Source of the DNA: Streptomyces sp. AW19M42 | GTDB lineage: Bacteria; Actinomycetota; Actinomycetes; Streptomycetales; Streptomycetaceae | Direction: 5' to 3' | NCBI GenBank assembly: GCA_000470535.1 | Contig: CBRG010000126.1 | Span: forward strand, 1 to 64,000 | DNA length: 64,000 nucleotides | In this document: piece after piece, positions 1 to 7,865 of the stretch | Layout: each line of letters begins with the position of its first letter | How positions within the stretch are numbered: position 1 is the first letter of the stretch | Position numbers and translations under genes: made by a program | Notes under the pieces: generated by a model | The model's input: the letters and a program-made list of their open reading frames with translations, nothing else | Told to the model about the DNA's origin: nothing | Databases searched by the model: none

Positions 1-125
1 CCGCCTCGGGCGACGGCTCTGCGGCCGCGCCAGGTGAGGCGTCGGGCCTCGTCCCGCAGCAGCGCCGGCCCGCGGCCCCGGCCCGACTGTGGCGCGTCGT
101 GACCCGCTGGTGGAGCGGCCACTGA
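1..125 (+). CDS. C-terminal end of an unidentified gene (partial)
   Basis: The frame starting at base 3 is open from the window edge to a TGA at 123-125 and encodes about 40 residues rich in Ala, Pro and Arg, ending in a basic, Trp-containing tail. The frame is followed at once by a strong hairpin, which is what a real gene end would show. The family cannot be recognised from this fragment. Confidence 0.5.
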   Translation, partial: ASGDGSAAAPGEASGLVPQQRRPAAPARLWRVVTRWWSGH

Positions 126-140
126 CCGGCGGCGGACCGT

Positions 141-194
141 GACGACGGCCCGGCGGAAGGGGACCAGCCGGCTTCCTTCCGCCGGGCCTTCGTC
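141..194 (+). terminator. Strong hairpin terminator after the partial first gene
   Basis: Bases 141-160 pair with 175-194 over 20 bp with one mismatch, around a 14-nt loop. The hairpin begins 15 bases after the stop codon of the first gene and ends 69 bases before the GH4 gene, so it probably separates the two transcription units. Confidence 0.8.
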
Positions 195-263
195 ACCGTC
201 CGGCGGCAGCACCGGCCCGTCGCGCCGAGCCGCTCCCGACACCCCCACGTACCATGCGGAAGC

Positions 264-1604
264 GTGAAGCTGACAATTCTGGGTGGCGGCGGGTTCCGGG
301 TTCCTCTGGTGTACGGGGCGCTGCTCGCCGACCATGCCGAGGGGCGGGGCTCCTCGGTCACCCTCTACGACACCGACCCCGACCGGCTCAACGCCGTCGC
401 CCGGGTGCTCACCGAGCAGGCCGAAGGCATCGCGGACGCCCCGGCCGTCGTCGCCACCACCGAACTCGACGAGGCGCTGCGCGGCGCCGACTTCGTCTTC
501 TCCGCGATCCGGGTGGGCGGGCTCGCGGGCCGCGCCGCCGACGAACGGGTGGCCCTCGACGAAGGCGTGCTCGGGCAGGAGACCGTCGGCGCGGGCGGGA
601 TCGCCTACGGACTGCGCACCGTGCCGGTCGCGGTCGACCTGGCCCGGCGCATCGCGCGGCTCGCCCCGCACGCCTGGGTCATCAACTTCACCAACCCGGC
701 CGGGCTGGTGACCGAGGCGATGTCCGCCCACCTAGGTGACCGGGTCATCGGCATCTGCGACTCGCCGGTCGGGCTCGGCCGCCGGATCGCCCGGGTGCTC
801 GGCGCAGATCCCGACCGGACCCGGATCGACTACGTCGGCCTCAACCACCTCGGCTGGGTGCGAGGGCTGTACGTCGACGGGCGGAACGAACTGCCGAGGC
901 TGTTCGAGGACCCGGAGCTGCTCGGCTCGTTCGAGGAGGGCAGGCTCTTCGGCGCCGACTGGCTGCGGTCCCTGGGCGCGATCCCCAACGAGTACCTGCA
1001 CTACTACTACTTCAACCGCGAGGCGGTCCGCGCCTACCAGGAGGCGGAGCAGACCCGGGGCGCCTTCCTCCAGGAGCAGCAGGAGGGCTTCTACGGCCGT
1101 ATGAAGAACCCGGGCACCCCTGCCCTGGCCACCTGGGACCGCACCCGCGCGGAGCGCGAGGCCACCTACATGTCGGAGAACCGGGAGGTGGCGGGGGCTG
1201 GCGAGCGCGAGGAGAGCGACCTCGACTCCGGCGGCTACGAACAGGTCGCGCTGGCCCTCATGCGGGCCGTGGCCCGCGACGAACGGACCTCCCTGATCCT
1301 CAACGTCCGCAACCGAACCACCCTCTCCGTGCTCGACGCGGACGCCGTCATCGAGGTGCCGTGCCTGGTGGACGCGAACGGCGCTCACCCGGTCGCCGTC
1401 GACCCACTGCCGTACCACGCGGTCGGGCTGGTCACCGCGGTGAAGGCTGTGGAGCGCGCGGTGCTGGACGCGGCGGCGAGCGGTTCGCGCGCCGACGCCG
1501 TCCGCGCGTTCGCCCTGCACCCGCTGGTCGACTCGGTCTCGGTCGCCCGTCGCCTGCTCGACGGCTACACCCGGGTCCACCCGGGCCTCTCCTACCTGAC
1601 GTAG
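264..1604 (+). CDS. GH4 family 6-phospho-beta-glucosidase
   Basis: A 446-residue cytosolic protein that should cleave phosphorylated disaccharides by the NAD+/Mn2+-dependent redox-elimination mechanism of glycoside hydrolase family 4. The N-terminus has the dinucleotide-binding glycine cluster (GGGG, residues 7-10). GQETVGAGG lies at 104-112, NFTNPAG at 141-147, the metal Cys165 in ICDSP and the metal His195 in GLNHLGW. Length and motif order fit the 6-phospho-beta-glucosidase branch. The start is the GTG at 264, because the conserved KLTILGGGG follows it directly. Substrate choice within GH4 is inferred. No transporter gene is visible beside it. Confidence 0.9.
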   Translation: MKLTILGGGGFRVPLVYGALLADHAEGRGSSVTLYDTDPDRLNAVARVLTEQAEGIADAPAVVATTELDEALRGADFVFSAIRVGGLAGRAADERVALDEGVLGQETVGAGGIAYGLRTVPVAVDLARRIARLAPHAWVINFTNPAGLVTEAMSAHLGDRVIGICDSPVGLGRRIARVLGADPDRTRIDYVGLNHLGWVRGLYVDGRNELPRLFEDPELLGSFEEGRLFGADWLRSLGAIPNEYLHYYYFNREAVRAYQEAEQTRGAFLQEQQEGFYGRMKNPGTPALATWDRTRAEREATYMSENREVAGAGEREESDLDSGGYEQVALALMRAVARDERTSLILNVRNRTTLSVLDADAVIEVPCLVDANGAHPVAVDPLPYHAVGLVTAVKAVERAVLDAAASGSRADAVRAFALHPLVDSVSVARRLLDGYTRVHPGLSYLT

Positions 1605-1629
1605 CGCCGCTCACGGGCGGCCGTACGGG

Positions 1630-2067
1630 TCAGGGGGCGGAGGAGACCCTCGGGCCGCCCGCGGACGTCCACGAGGGCGTGACCCCGGTCACCTGGCAGA
1701 CCATCAGGTAGAGCGGGATGGGCGGCGTATAGGGCGTGCGGCTGTCGGGCTGATGGATCAGCCGGGGCCGCACCGCCGGGACGTAGGCGCCGCGCGCGTA
1801 CGCGGCCTGAGCGGGCCAGTCCAGTTCGAGATCGGAGCCCGACGGGACGATCCACCACCAGCGTTCCCCGTCGTCGAAGACGCAGCCGGTGCGCGGCAGA
1901 TGAGACATCAGCCGGAAGCCGTACCGGGCAGGCACCCCCACCGCGTCGCAGCCCAGGGTGGCCGTGAGGGCCGAGGGGAGCGGCAGTTGCACCCGGCCGC
2001 CACCGCGGCGGCCCGGCTCGCGCGGGCGACGGGTTCCGAGGAGATGGGACATGGCGTTCTTCAGCAT
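1630..2067 (-). CDS. Hypothetical protein coupled to the HATPase gene
   Basis: A 145-residue protein of no recognised family. It is Arg/Gly-rich near the N-terminus and has a Trp cluster (WWWIVPSG) in the middle. The ATG at 2067 overlaps the end of the upstream HATPase gene within ATGCTGA, so the two are translationally coupled. The reading frame continues further upstream, but that part is only the shadow of the HATPase gene. The partnership suggests a role with the anti-sigma-like protein, possibly as its target or antagonist; this is inference from gene order only. Confidence 0.6.
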   Translation of the reverse strand: MLKNAMSHLLGTRRPREPGRRGGGRVQLPLPSALTATLGCDAVGVPARYGFRLMSHLPRTGCVFDDGERWWWIVPSGSDLELDWPAQAAYARGAYVPAVRPRLIHQPDSRTPYTPPIPLYLMVCQVTGVTPSWTSAGGPRVSSAP

Positions 2068-2519
2068 GTGTGCTCCGAGCCGTGCGGCAGTTCCGCCCAG
2101 ACGATGCGGCCGGAGCCGTCCCCCGCGTCGCGGGACCCCCAGGCACTGCACATCGCGTCCACGAGCAGCAGGCCGCGTCCGTGCTCGTCGTCGGCGGTGC
2201 GGCACAGCGCCGGTCCGCCGGGCTGGTGTCCTTGGTCCTGTACGGCTATGCGCAGCCGGTGATCGAGGCAGCGCAGCTCGCACACGACGCGAGAGCTGGA
2301 GGTGTGCACCACCGCGTTGGTCACCAGCTCGGAAACGATGAGGACCGCCGCGTCGTGCGCGTCGTCGTCCAGCCGCCACTCGTCCAGCCGGGCCCGCGTG
2401 AGCCGACGGGCACCGGCCACCGACTCCGGGTGCGCGGGCAGCGCGAAGCAGTACCGGAGCGCTTCGATCCCGGGACTGAGGTCGACGAGCCGGGAGATGA
2501 GCGCACTGCCAGGTGCCAC
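2061..2519 (-). CDS. ATP-binding anti-sigma-factor-like protein (HATPase_c, RsbW type)
   Basis: A 152-residue stand-alone GHKL ATPase domain of the kind that fills Streptomyces genomes. The N-box region reads VSELVTNAVVH (about residues 62-72). A G1-like segment (VQDQG) and a G2-like segment (HGRGLLLVD) follow, and the C-terminal strand ends in IVWAELP. Such proteins bind sigma factors or anti-anti-sigma partners and may phosphorylate the latter. It is transcribed away from an XRE/DUF397 pair, a very common Streptomyces arrangement, and overlaps the next gene by 7 bases. The specific sigma target is unknown. Confidence 0.85.
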   Translation of the reverse strand: MAPGSALISRLVDLSPGIEALRYCFALPAHPESVAGARRLTRARLDEWRLDDDAHDAAVLIVSELVTNAVVHTSSSRVVCELRCLDHRLRIAVQDQGHQPGGPALCRTADDEHGRGLLLVDAMCSAWGSRDAGDGSGRIVWAELPHGSEHTC

Positions 2520-2585
2520 GACCGAATCCTCACAGTGGGGGCTGCGTCACGCTTCGCGATCTTGGTGAAAGAGGTGAGCGCGACT

Positions 2586-2601
2586 AGTGAACTGGTTCAC
2601 T
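2586..2601. promoter_or_regulatory. Palindromic operator candidate upstream of the XRE regulator
   Basis: A perfect 7-2-7 inverted repeat (AGTGAAC, two bases, GTTCACT) sits in the 204-bp region between the divergent HATPase and XRE genes. Its position suggests a site for the XRE protein or another regulator of the divergent promoters. The sequence shows only the symmetry. Confidence 0.5.
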
Positions 2602-2639
2602 CACCAACTCTCCCCCTGTCGCGAACACTTGGCAAGGGG

Positions 2640-2660
2640 CACTCTGAAATTTCCAGAGTG
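2640..2660. promoter_or_regulatory. Second palindrome upstream of the XRE regulator
   Basis: CACTCTG (2640-2646) and CAGAGTG (2654-2660) form a perfect 7-bp inverted repeat around AAATTTC. It lies 64 bases upstream of the XRE start and 38 bases after the first palindrome. A TTGACG that could be a -35 element follows at 2670-2675. Confidence 0.45.
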
Positions 2661-2723
2661 GCTGTGTCCTTGACGGCACGCGCATGGCACACTGCTGGCA
2701 AACAGTGCATGGGGAGGTCTGAA

Positions 2724-3584
2724 GTGAGTGAACCGCGGTCCGCCCCGACCGTGGGTCAGGTCGTTCTCGGCAAGCGCCTGCAGGATCTGCGGGAACGTGT
2801 CGGCCTGAGCCGTGACCAGGCTGCGAAGGTGCTGCGCGTCGCGCCCGCGACGATACGCAGGCTGGAGACCGCCGAGGTCGCCCTCAAGATCGCCTATGTA
2901 CAGCTCCTTTTGAAGGCTTACGGGATCTCCGAGGCGGAGGCCGACGCCTTCGTCGTGCTCGCGGAGGAGGCCAACAAGCCGGGCTGGTGGCAGCGTTTCC
3001 ACGACGTGCTGCCCGACTGGTTCAGCATGTACGTCAGCCTGGAGGGCGCGGCGAGCCTGCTGCGCATGTACGAGCCGCACTTCGTCCCCGGGCTGCTGCA
3101 GACCGAGGACTACGCGCGTTCGGTGATGCGCACCGGAGCCGTGGGCCAGACCAGGCCGGAGGACATCGAGCGCCATGTGGCGCTGCGCATGGAGCGCCAG
3201 TCCCTGCTGACCAGGCCGGACGCCCCGCGGCTGTGGGTCGTGATGGACGAGACGGTGCTGCGCCGCCCGGTGGGCGCCCCGGAGACCATGCGCGCCCAGA
3301 TCGACCAGCTGCTCGAAGCGACCGCGATGCCCAACGTGACCGTCCAGATCGCCGAGTTCTCCACCGGCCATCACCCGGGCACCTACGGGCCCTTCGTGCT
3401 TTTCCGGTTCGCCGTCCCGGAGCTCCCCGACATGGTCTACAGCGAGTACCTGACCGGGGCCGTCTACTTCGACGCACGCCCCGAGGTGGCGTCCTACCTG
3501 GAGGTCATGGACCGTATGGCGGCCCAGGCCGCGACTGCACAACGCACGAAGGAAATCCTCCGGGGCTTCCGCAAGGAGCTGTGA
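2724..3584 (+). CDS. XRE-family regulator with DUF5753 domain
   Basis: A 286-residue regulator. The N-terminal helix-turn-helix (about residues 15-70, with LSRDQAAKVLRVAPATIRRLE) is followed by a DUF5753 domain with the typical YEPHFVPGLLQTEDYAR segment. The GTG at 2724 is preceded by GGGGAGGT at 2711-2718, which fixes the start although the frame is open far upstream. The downstream DUF397 gene overlaps it by one base (TGATG). In Streptomyces, XRE-DUF5753/DUF397 pairs accompany HATPase proteins and affect development and antibiotic production; the role of this copy is not visible. Confidence 0.9.
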   Translation: MSEPRSAPTVGQVVLGKRLQDLRERVGLSRDQAAKVLRVAPATIRRLETAEVALKIAYVQLLLKAYGISEAEADAFVVLAEEANKPGWWQRFHDVLPDWFSMYVSLEGAASLLRMYEPHFVPGLLQTEDYARSVMRTGAVGQTRPEDIERHVALRMERQSLLTRPDAPRLWVVMDETVLRRPVGAPETMRAQIDQLLEATAMPNVTVQIAEFSTGHHPGTYGPFVLFRFAVPELPDMVYSEYLTGAVYFDARPEVASYLEVMDRMAAQAATAQRTKEILRGFRKEL

Positions 3585-3820
3585 TGACACCCATATACAA
3601 CGGCATGCCGGCCGCCGAACTCGGCTCCGAAGGCTGGTACAAGCCGTGGAGTGGCGGCAACGGCGGCAACTGTGTCGAGGCGATGAAGCTGTCCGACGGA
3701 AGAATCGCCATGCGCCAGTCCGCGGACCCGGACGGCCCCGCCCTGATCTACACCCACCGCGAGATCGCCGCCTTCATCCAGGGAGCCAAGGCCGGCCAGG
3801 CGGACTTCCTGCTGACGTGA
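3584..3820 (+). CDS. DUF397 domain protein
   Basis: A 78-residue protein matching the DUF397 pattern: WYKPWSGGNGGNCVEAM near residues 17-33, then RQSADPDGPALIYTHREIAAFI. It overlaps the XRE stop by one base. A GTG one codon earlier is an alternative start. DUF397 proteins are small acidic partners always found with XRE-DUF5753 regulators, which they may antagonise. Confidence 0.9.
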   Translation: MTPIYNGMPAAELGSEGWYKPWSGGNGGNCVEAMKLSDGRIAMRQSADPDGPALIYTHREIAAFIQGAKAGQADFLLT

Positions 3821-3877
3821 GGTGACGGGCGGCGGTCCGGTTGCCGGCCCGGTGCCGCCGCAGGCCACAATGGGCCC

Positions 3878-4333
3878 ATGTCCCGACGCACCTCCCACTC
3901 CCGGCGGCCGTCCGCCGCGAGCTCCCGGACCGCTCCCTCTGCCGTGATCACCGCAGCGTCGCCATGCCCGTGCGGGCGGCCCGCCGAGTACGGCGCGTGC
4001 TGCGGGAGGCTGCACGCCGGGGCCGCCGCGCAGACCTGCGAGGCGCTGATGCGTTCGCGGTACGCGGCCTTCGTCGTCCGGGACGCCGCGTATCTGCTGC
4101 GCACCTGGCACCCCGGCACCCGGCCGGCCACCCTCGACCTCGATCCGGGGGTGCGCTGGGAGCGGCTGGAGATTCTGGGGACGACGGAGGGCAGCGCCTT
4201 CCACACCACGGGCACGGTCACCTTCCGGGCGCACTTCAAGGACCACGGCCGCGCCGAATCGCTGCACGAGAGGAGCCTCTTCGTCCGGCACGAGGGTGCC
4301 TGGGTCTACGAGTCGGCGGTCTTCGCGGACTGA
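3878..4333 (+). CDS. YchJ-like SEC-C motif protein (UPF0225)
   Basis: A 151-residue protein. After about 28 low-complexity residues comes the zinc-binding SEC-C signature (Cys30, Cys32, Cys41, Cys42), then the YchJ core with ALMRSRYAAFVVRDAAYLLRTWHP and the C-terminal half reading TFRAHFKD and ERSLFVRHEGAWVY. It is a cytosolic metal-binding protein of unknown function across bacteria. The next element downstream, a decayed gene, is convergent with it. Confidence 0.88.
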   Translation: MSRRTSHSRRPSAASSRTAPSAVITAASPCPCGRPAEYGACCGRLHAGAAAQTCEALMRSRYAAFVVRDAAYLLRTWHPGTRPATLDLDPGVRWERLEILGTTEGSAFHTTGTVTFRAHFKDHGRAESLHERSLFVRHEGAWVYESAVFAD

Positions 4334-4357
4334 TCGCGGGCGCGCGGACGGCCGACG

Positions 4358-4715
4358 TCAGTTGAACACGGACACCCGCGTCCGGTGCAGGGCCGGTCTC
4401 TCGTGCCCGTCGACAAGGGCCACGGCCAGATCCGCGTACGAAGGGTGTGCCGACGGCGACTCGGGCACGCGGTCCCCGCCGGTGCGGTAACCCGCCCGTC
4501 CCGATCCCGTCCGCCTCCAGCCGCGCGGGCGGCGTCAGCATCAGCCGGTCCAGGGCGCCGCCATGGGTGCGCAACCGTTCGAGGCCGGCCGTGTGCGCGG
4601 CGGCAAAGGGCCTGATCTCCCTGGGGAAGGGCTCGGGGTCGTCGAGCACCAGGTGTCCGTCGGCCGCGCCGGGCGCCGTAGTAGTCCGCCCGGCTCTGCT
4701 CAGACCGGCGCACCG
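4358..4715 (-). pseudogene. Decayed NAD(P)H-binding protein (C-terminal remnant, frameshifted)
   Basis: Read on the minus strand, one frame gives HLVLDDPEPFPREIRPFA through LDRLMLTPPARLEADG. After a +1 shift in a G run near 4485-4490, another frame continues YRTGGDRVPESPSAHPSYADLAVALVD to a stop at 4358. Together they match the last ~110 residues of the atypical SDR/NmrA-type NAD(P)-binding reductases. The N-terminal Rossmann half is missing because the frame runs into the end of the MFS gene. Either a pseudogene or a sequencing error in the G run, but the missing N-terminus favours decay. Confidence 0.6.
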
Positions 4716-6772
4716 GCCGGGGCCACAGGGGACAGTTCCTGGGTGAGGTCCTCCGCCAGCAGCCGCTTGGCGATGACGTCGACCGCGGCGCGCAGGTGGG
4801 CGTCGTCCGGGCGCGCGCCGTCGTGGCCCAGCTGGTCGTTGAGCCAGGCGGCCCAGGCGTTCGTGATGGTCGCGGCCTCCCTGCTCCCCGCCGCGGTGTG
4901 GGCGAACAGGTGACCGTTCCCGGTGAGGTAGCCCTCCTCGATCATCCGGTCGAAGACGGGCACCAGTACCTCCGGCGGAAGCCGGTGCCGGGCCGCGATC
5001 AGCCGGAGCCCGGCGTGGCCGACCATCCGGGTGAACAGCTCGACCTGCATCACCGCCCAGGCCCCCGCCATGTCGAGCCGGGTGTCCGATTCCGCGATGA
5101 TCCGCCGGGCCGTGTCCGGGTCGACCCGGCGCAGGACCTTGGCCACCGAGAACTCGAGCAGCCGGGCCGAGTCCCCGGTGTTCGGTGAGGCGAAGCCCTC
5201 GCCCATGTCGGTCGAGCCCGCCCGCACCGTGTCACGCAGCTTCACCTCCTTCAGGAAGAGCGCCACGACGAATCCGAGTACCGCGACCGGCACGGTCCAC
5301 AGGAACACCGTGTGCAGGGTGTCGGCGTAGGCCTGCGCCAGCGGCGCCGACTGCGCGCCGGGCAGTGAGTGCAGGCCCTCCGGGCTCTGCGAGGCCTTCA
5401 CCAGCCCCGCCGGATCGCCGCCCGCCCGGGCCGCGGACGCGATCCCGTCCTTGAGGTGGGGGCCCAGCGTGTTGGCGTAGATGGTCCCGAACACCGCGGT
5501 GCCGAAGGCGCTGCCGAGCGTACGGAAGAACGTCACGCCCGAGGTCGCCGTGCCCAGGTCCGAGTAGTCGACGGTGTTCTGCACCGCGATCGTCAGTACC
5601 TGCATGGACAGGCCGATGCCGAGACCGAGCACCAGCATGTACAGCGACTCCAGCCACACCCCGCTGTCCGGCCCCATCCGGGAGAGCAGGAACAGGCCGA
5701 CCGCCATGACCAGCGAACCGATGATCGGGAAGATCCGGTACCGGCCGGTCTTGCTGACCACGTTGCCGCTGAAGACCGAGGCGACCAGCAGACCGATGAC
5801 CATCGGCAGCGTCCGGACGCCCGAGAGGGTCGCGGAGTCCCCGTCCACGTACTGGAGGTACGTCGGCAGGAAGATCATCGCGCCGAGCATCGCGAACCCC
5901 ACGATGAAGCTGAGGATCGAGCAGACCGTGAAGACCGGGTTCCCGAACAGCCGCATCGGCAGCATCGGTTCCTTCGCCCGGAACTCCACGAGGCAGAAGA
6001 CCGCGAGCGCGACCACGCCGAGCGCGAACAGGCCGATGATGACAGGGGAGCCCCAGGCGTACTGGTTGCCGCCCCAGCTCGTCGCCAGAATGAGCGAGCT
6101 CGCCCCGATCGTGACCATGGCGATGCCCAGGTAGTCGATGACCGGGCGCCCCGCGGCCTTCACGGACGGGATGGTGCGGGCTGCGGCGATGACCACCACG
6201 ATCGCGATCGGCACATTGACGTAGAACGCCCAGCGCCAGGTCAGATGGTCCGTGAAGAGCCCGCCGAGCAGCGGTCCGATGACGGTGGAGACACCGAACA
6301 CCGCACCGATCGCACCCTGGTACTTGCCGCGGTCGCGCAGCGGGATGACGTCCGCGATCAGCGCCATCGACGTGACCATGAGCCCGCCGGCGCCGATGCC
6401 CTGGAGACCGCGCCACACGATCAGCAGCGTCATGTTCGTCGCGAGGCCGCACAAAAAGGAACCGGTGATGAAGATGATCGCGGACAGCTGGAAGACGATC
6501 TTCCGGCCGAACAGGTCACCGAACTTCCCGACCAGGACCGTCGCCACCGTCTCCGCGAGCAGATACGCCGTGACCACCCACGACATGTGGGCGGCGCCCC
6601 CCAGGTCCGAGACGATCGTGGGCAGCGCGGTACCCACGATCGTCTGGTCGAGCGCGGCCAGCAGAATACCCAGCACGATCGTGGCGAAGACGATGTTCCG
6701 GCGGCGCGGATCGAGCAGGGGCGGCGCGGCGGCACTCTGCGCGGCGGGAGCGGTCTCGCTGGCAGTGGTCAC
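4700..6772 (-). CDS. DHA2 (EmrB/QacA) family MFS drug exporter with C-terminal extension
   Basis: A 690-residue membrane protein. About 14 hydrophobic segments span residues 27-505, with the motif-A loop GKFGDLFGRK after TM2 and the proton-antiporter motif region GAVFGVSTVIGPLLGG. These transporters export drugs by proton antiport. The last ~150 residues are soluble and helical (VLRRVDPDTARRII, LIAARHRLPPEVLVPVFDRM) and look like a MarR-like winged-helix fold; this extension is seen in other Streptomyces family members. The GTG start has GAGGGTG five bases upstream. The substrate is unknown. Confidence 0.9.
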   Translation of the reverse strand: MTTASETAPAAQSAAAPPLLDPRRRNIVFATIVLGILLAALDQTIVGTALPTIVSDLGGAAHMSWVVTAYLLAETVATVLVGKFGDLFGRKIVFQLSAIIFITGSFLCGLATNMTLLIVWRGLQGIGAGGLMVTSMALIADVIPLRDRGKYQGAIGAVFGVSTVIGPLLGGLFTDHLTWRWAFYVNVPIAIVVVIAAARTIPSVKAAGRPVIDYLGIAMVTIGASSLILATSWGGNQYAWGSPVIIGLFALGVVALAVFCLVEFRAKEPMLPMRLFGNPVFTVCSILSFIVGFAMLGAMIFLPTYLQYVDGDSATLSGVRTLPMVIGLLVASVFSGNVVSKTGRYRIFPIIGSLVMAVGLFLLSRMGPDSGVWLESLYMLVLGLGIGLSMQVLTIAVQNTVDYSDLGTATSGVTFFRTLGSAFGTAVFGTIYANTLGPHLKDGIASAARAGGDPAGLVKASQSPEGLHSLPGAQSAPLAQAYADTLHTVFLWTVPVAVLGFVVALFLKEVKLRDTVRAGSTDMGEGFASPNTGDSARLLEFSVAKVLRRVDPDTARRIIAESDTRLDMAGAWAVMQVELFTRMVGHAGLRLIAARHRLPPEVLVPVFDRMIEEGYLTGNGHLFAHTAAGSREAATITNAWAAWLNDQLGHDGARPDDAHLRAAVDVIAKRLLAEDLTQELSPVAPAGAPV

Positions 6773-6827
6773 GCTTGCACCCTCACATCGCGCCCCGTCA
6801 CCCGCATGCCGGGCGCCGCCGGACGTG

Positions 6828-7655
6828 TCAGGCCAGCAGATCCCTGAGCGAGGCCTTCATCCGCGTGACGAAAGCCTCCCGCACCGGCTTCGCGACCCGG
6901 TCCAGCGAGAGGTACGGGTTCAGGTCCTCCAGCTCGACGAGGAGCAGTTCACCGTCCGCAGTCCGGCACGCGTCGACCCGCTGGATCCCGTGACCGAGGG
7001 TGTTCCACGCGACGAAGGACCGGGCGAACTCCAGATCCGCCGCGCTCGCCCCGTACGGCTCCAGCACCCACCGCCGCTCCGGGTGCGGCGCGTGCAGGGC
7101 GTACTGGAAGTCGTGGTCCACGAAGTAGAAGGACACCTCGTAGCGGAAGTCGATCCGGGGCTGGACCAGCTGCGTCCCGTCCGCCTCCGGGCCCACGTCG
7201 GGACTCCGTACGAAGCGCAGCCCGGCCGAGTCCGCGCCCAGCTTCGGCTTGATCACGTATCCGTCGGCCTCCGGCAGCAGTCCCAGGTCAGCGACCCGGT
7301 CCACGGTGGGGATCACCGGGTACCCGGCCCGGCTCAGGTCGACCAGGTACTGCTTGCCCGCCATGTCGGCCCGCCCGGTCAGCGGGTTGTAGACCCGGGC
7401 GTCCAGTTCCCGGGCCTTTGCGCGGAACGCGTCGTACGCCTCCTGGTAGTGCAGTACCGGCCCGCTGTTGCGTATGACGGCCGCGTCGAATCCGGCCAGC
7501 AGCGCGGCGGCGTCGCGCGGATGGCACAGCGCCGTGTCGAAGTCCTCGCGCAGCCGGGAGGCCAGGAAGATGTCCTCGTCGCAGTAGCGGCGCCCGCGTG
7601 CCTCGTAGGCGAGGTCGGTGACGAGGAGGAGGGACGGGCGCGCGCCGGTGGCCAT
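6828..7655 (-). CDS. ATP-grasp-like protein
   Basis: A 275-residue cytosolic protein with the RimK/glutathione-synthetase layout: an N-terminal pre-ATP-grasp part (LLLVTDLAY), a central segment with YVIKPKLGADSAGLRFV (ATP-binding Lys and Gly loop) and a C-terminal metal-binding strand ending LLVELEDLNPYLSLD. Members ligate a carboxylate to an amine or thiol through an acyl phosphate. The ATG at 7655 follows a GGGGA, and the longer open frame upstream is not conserved-looking. Neither the substrate nor a pathway is indicated by the neighbours. Confidence 0.75.
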   Translation of the reverse strand: MATGARPSLLLVTDLAYEARGRRYCDEDIFLASRLREDFDTALCHPRDAAALLAGFDAAVIRNSGPVLHYQEAYDAFRAKARELDARVYNPLTGRADMAGKQYLVDLSRAGYPVIPTVDRVADLGLLPEADGYVIKPKLGADSAGLRFVRSPDVGPEADGTQLVQPRIDFRYEVSFYFVDHDFQYALHAPHPERRWVLEPYGASAADLEFARSFVAWNTLGHGIQRVDACRTADGELLLVELEDLNPYLSLDRVAKPVREAFVTRMKASLRDLLA

Positions 7656-7865
7656 GGTGTTCCCCAAGAGGTGTGCGAGCGGACGGGTGGTCAATAACCT
7701 GGACGGCCCGCCGAGAGCACGCACCTGTCGCCGCGCGGCCGCCCTGCGGGCGGCGACGGCAGTGTGACGACAGTCCCTGGCACCCGGGCGAGCGTTCACC
7801 CGGCGTGGCGGGTCCGTCCCGGCGGCGCGCACGGGCGGCGTTCGGACGGCGGGTGCCCCACCGGC

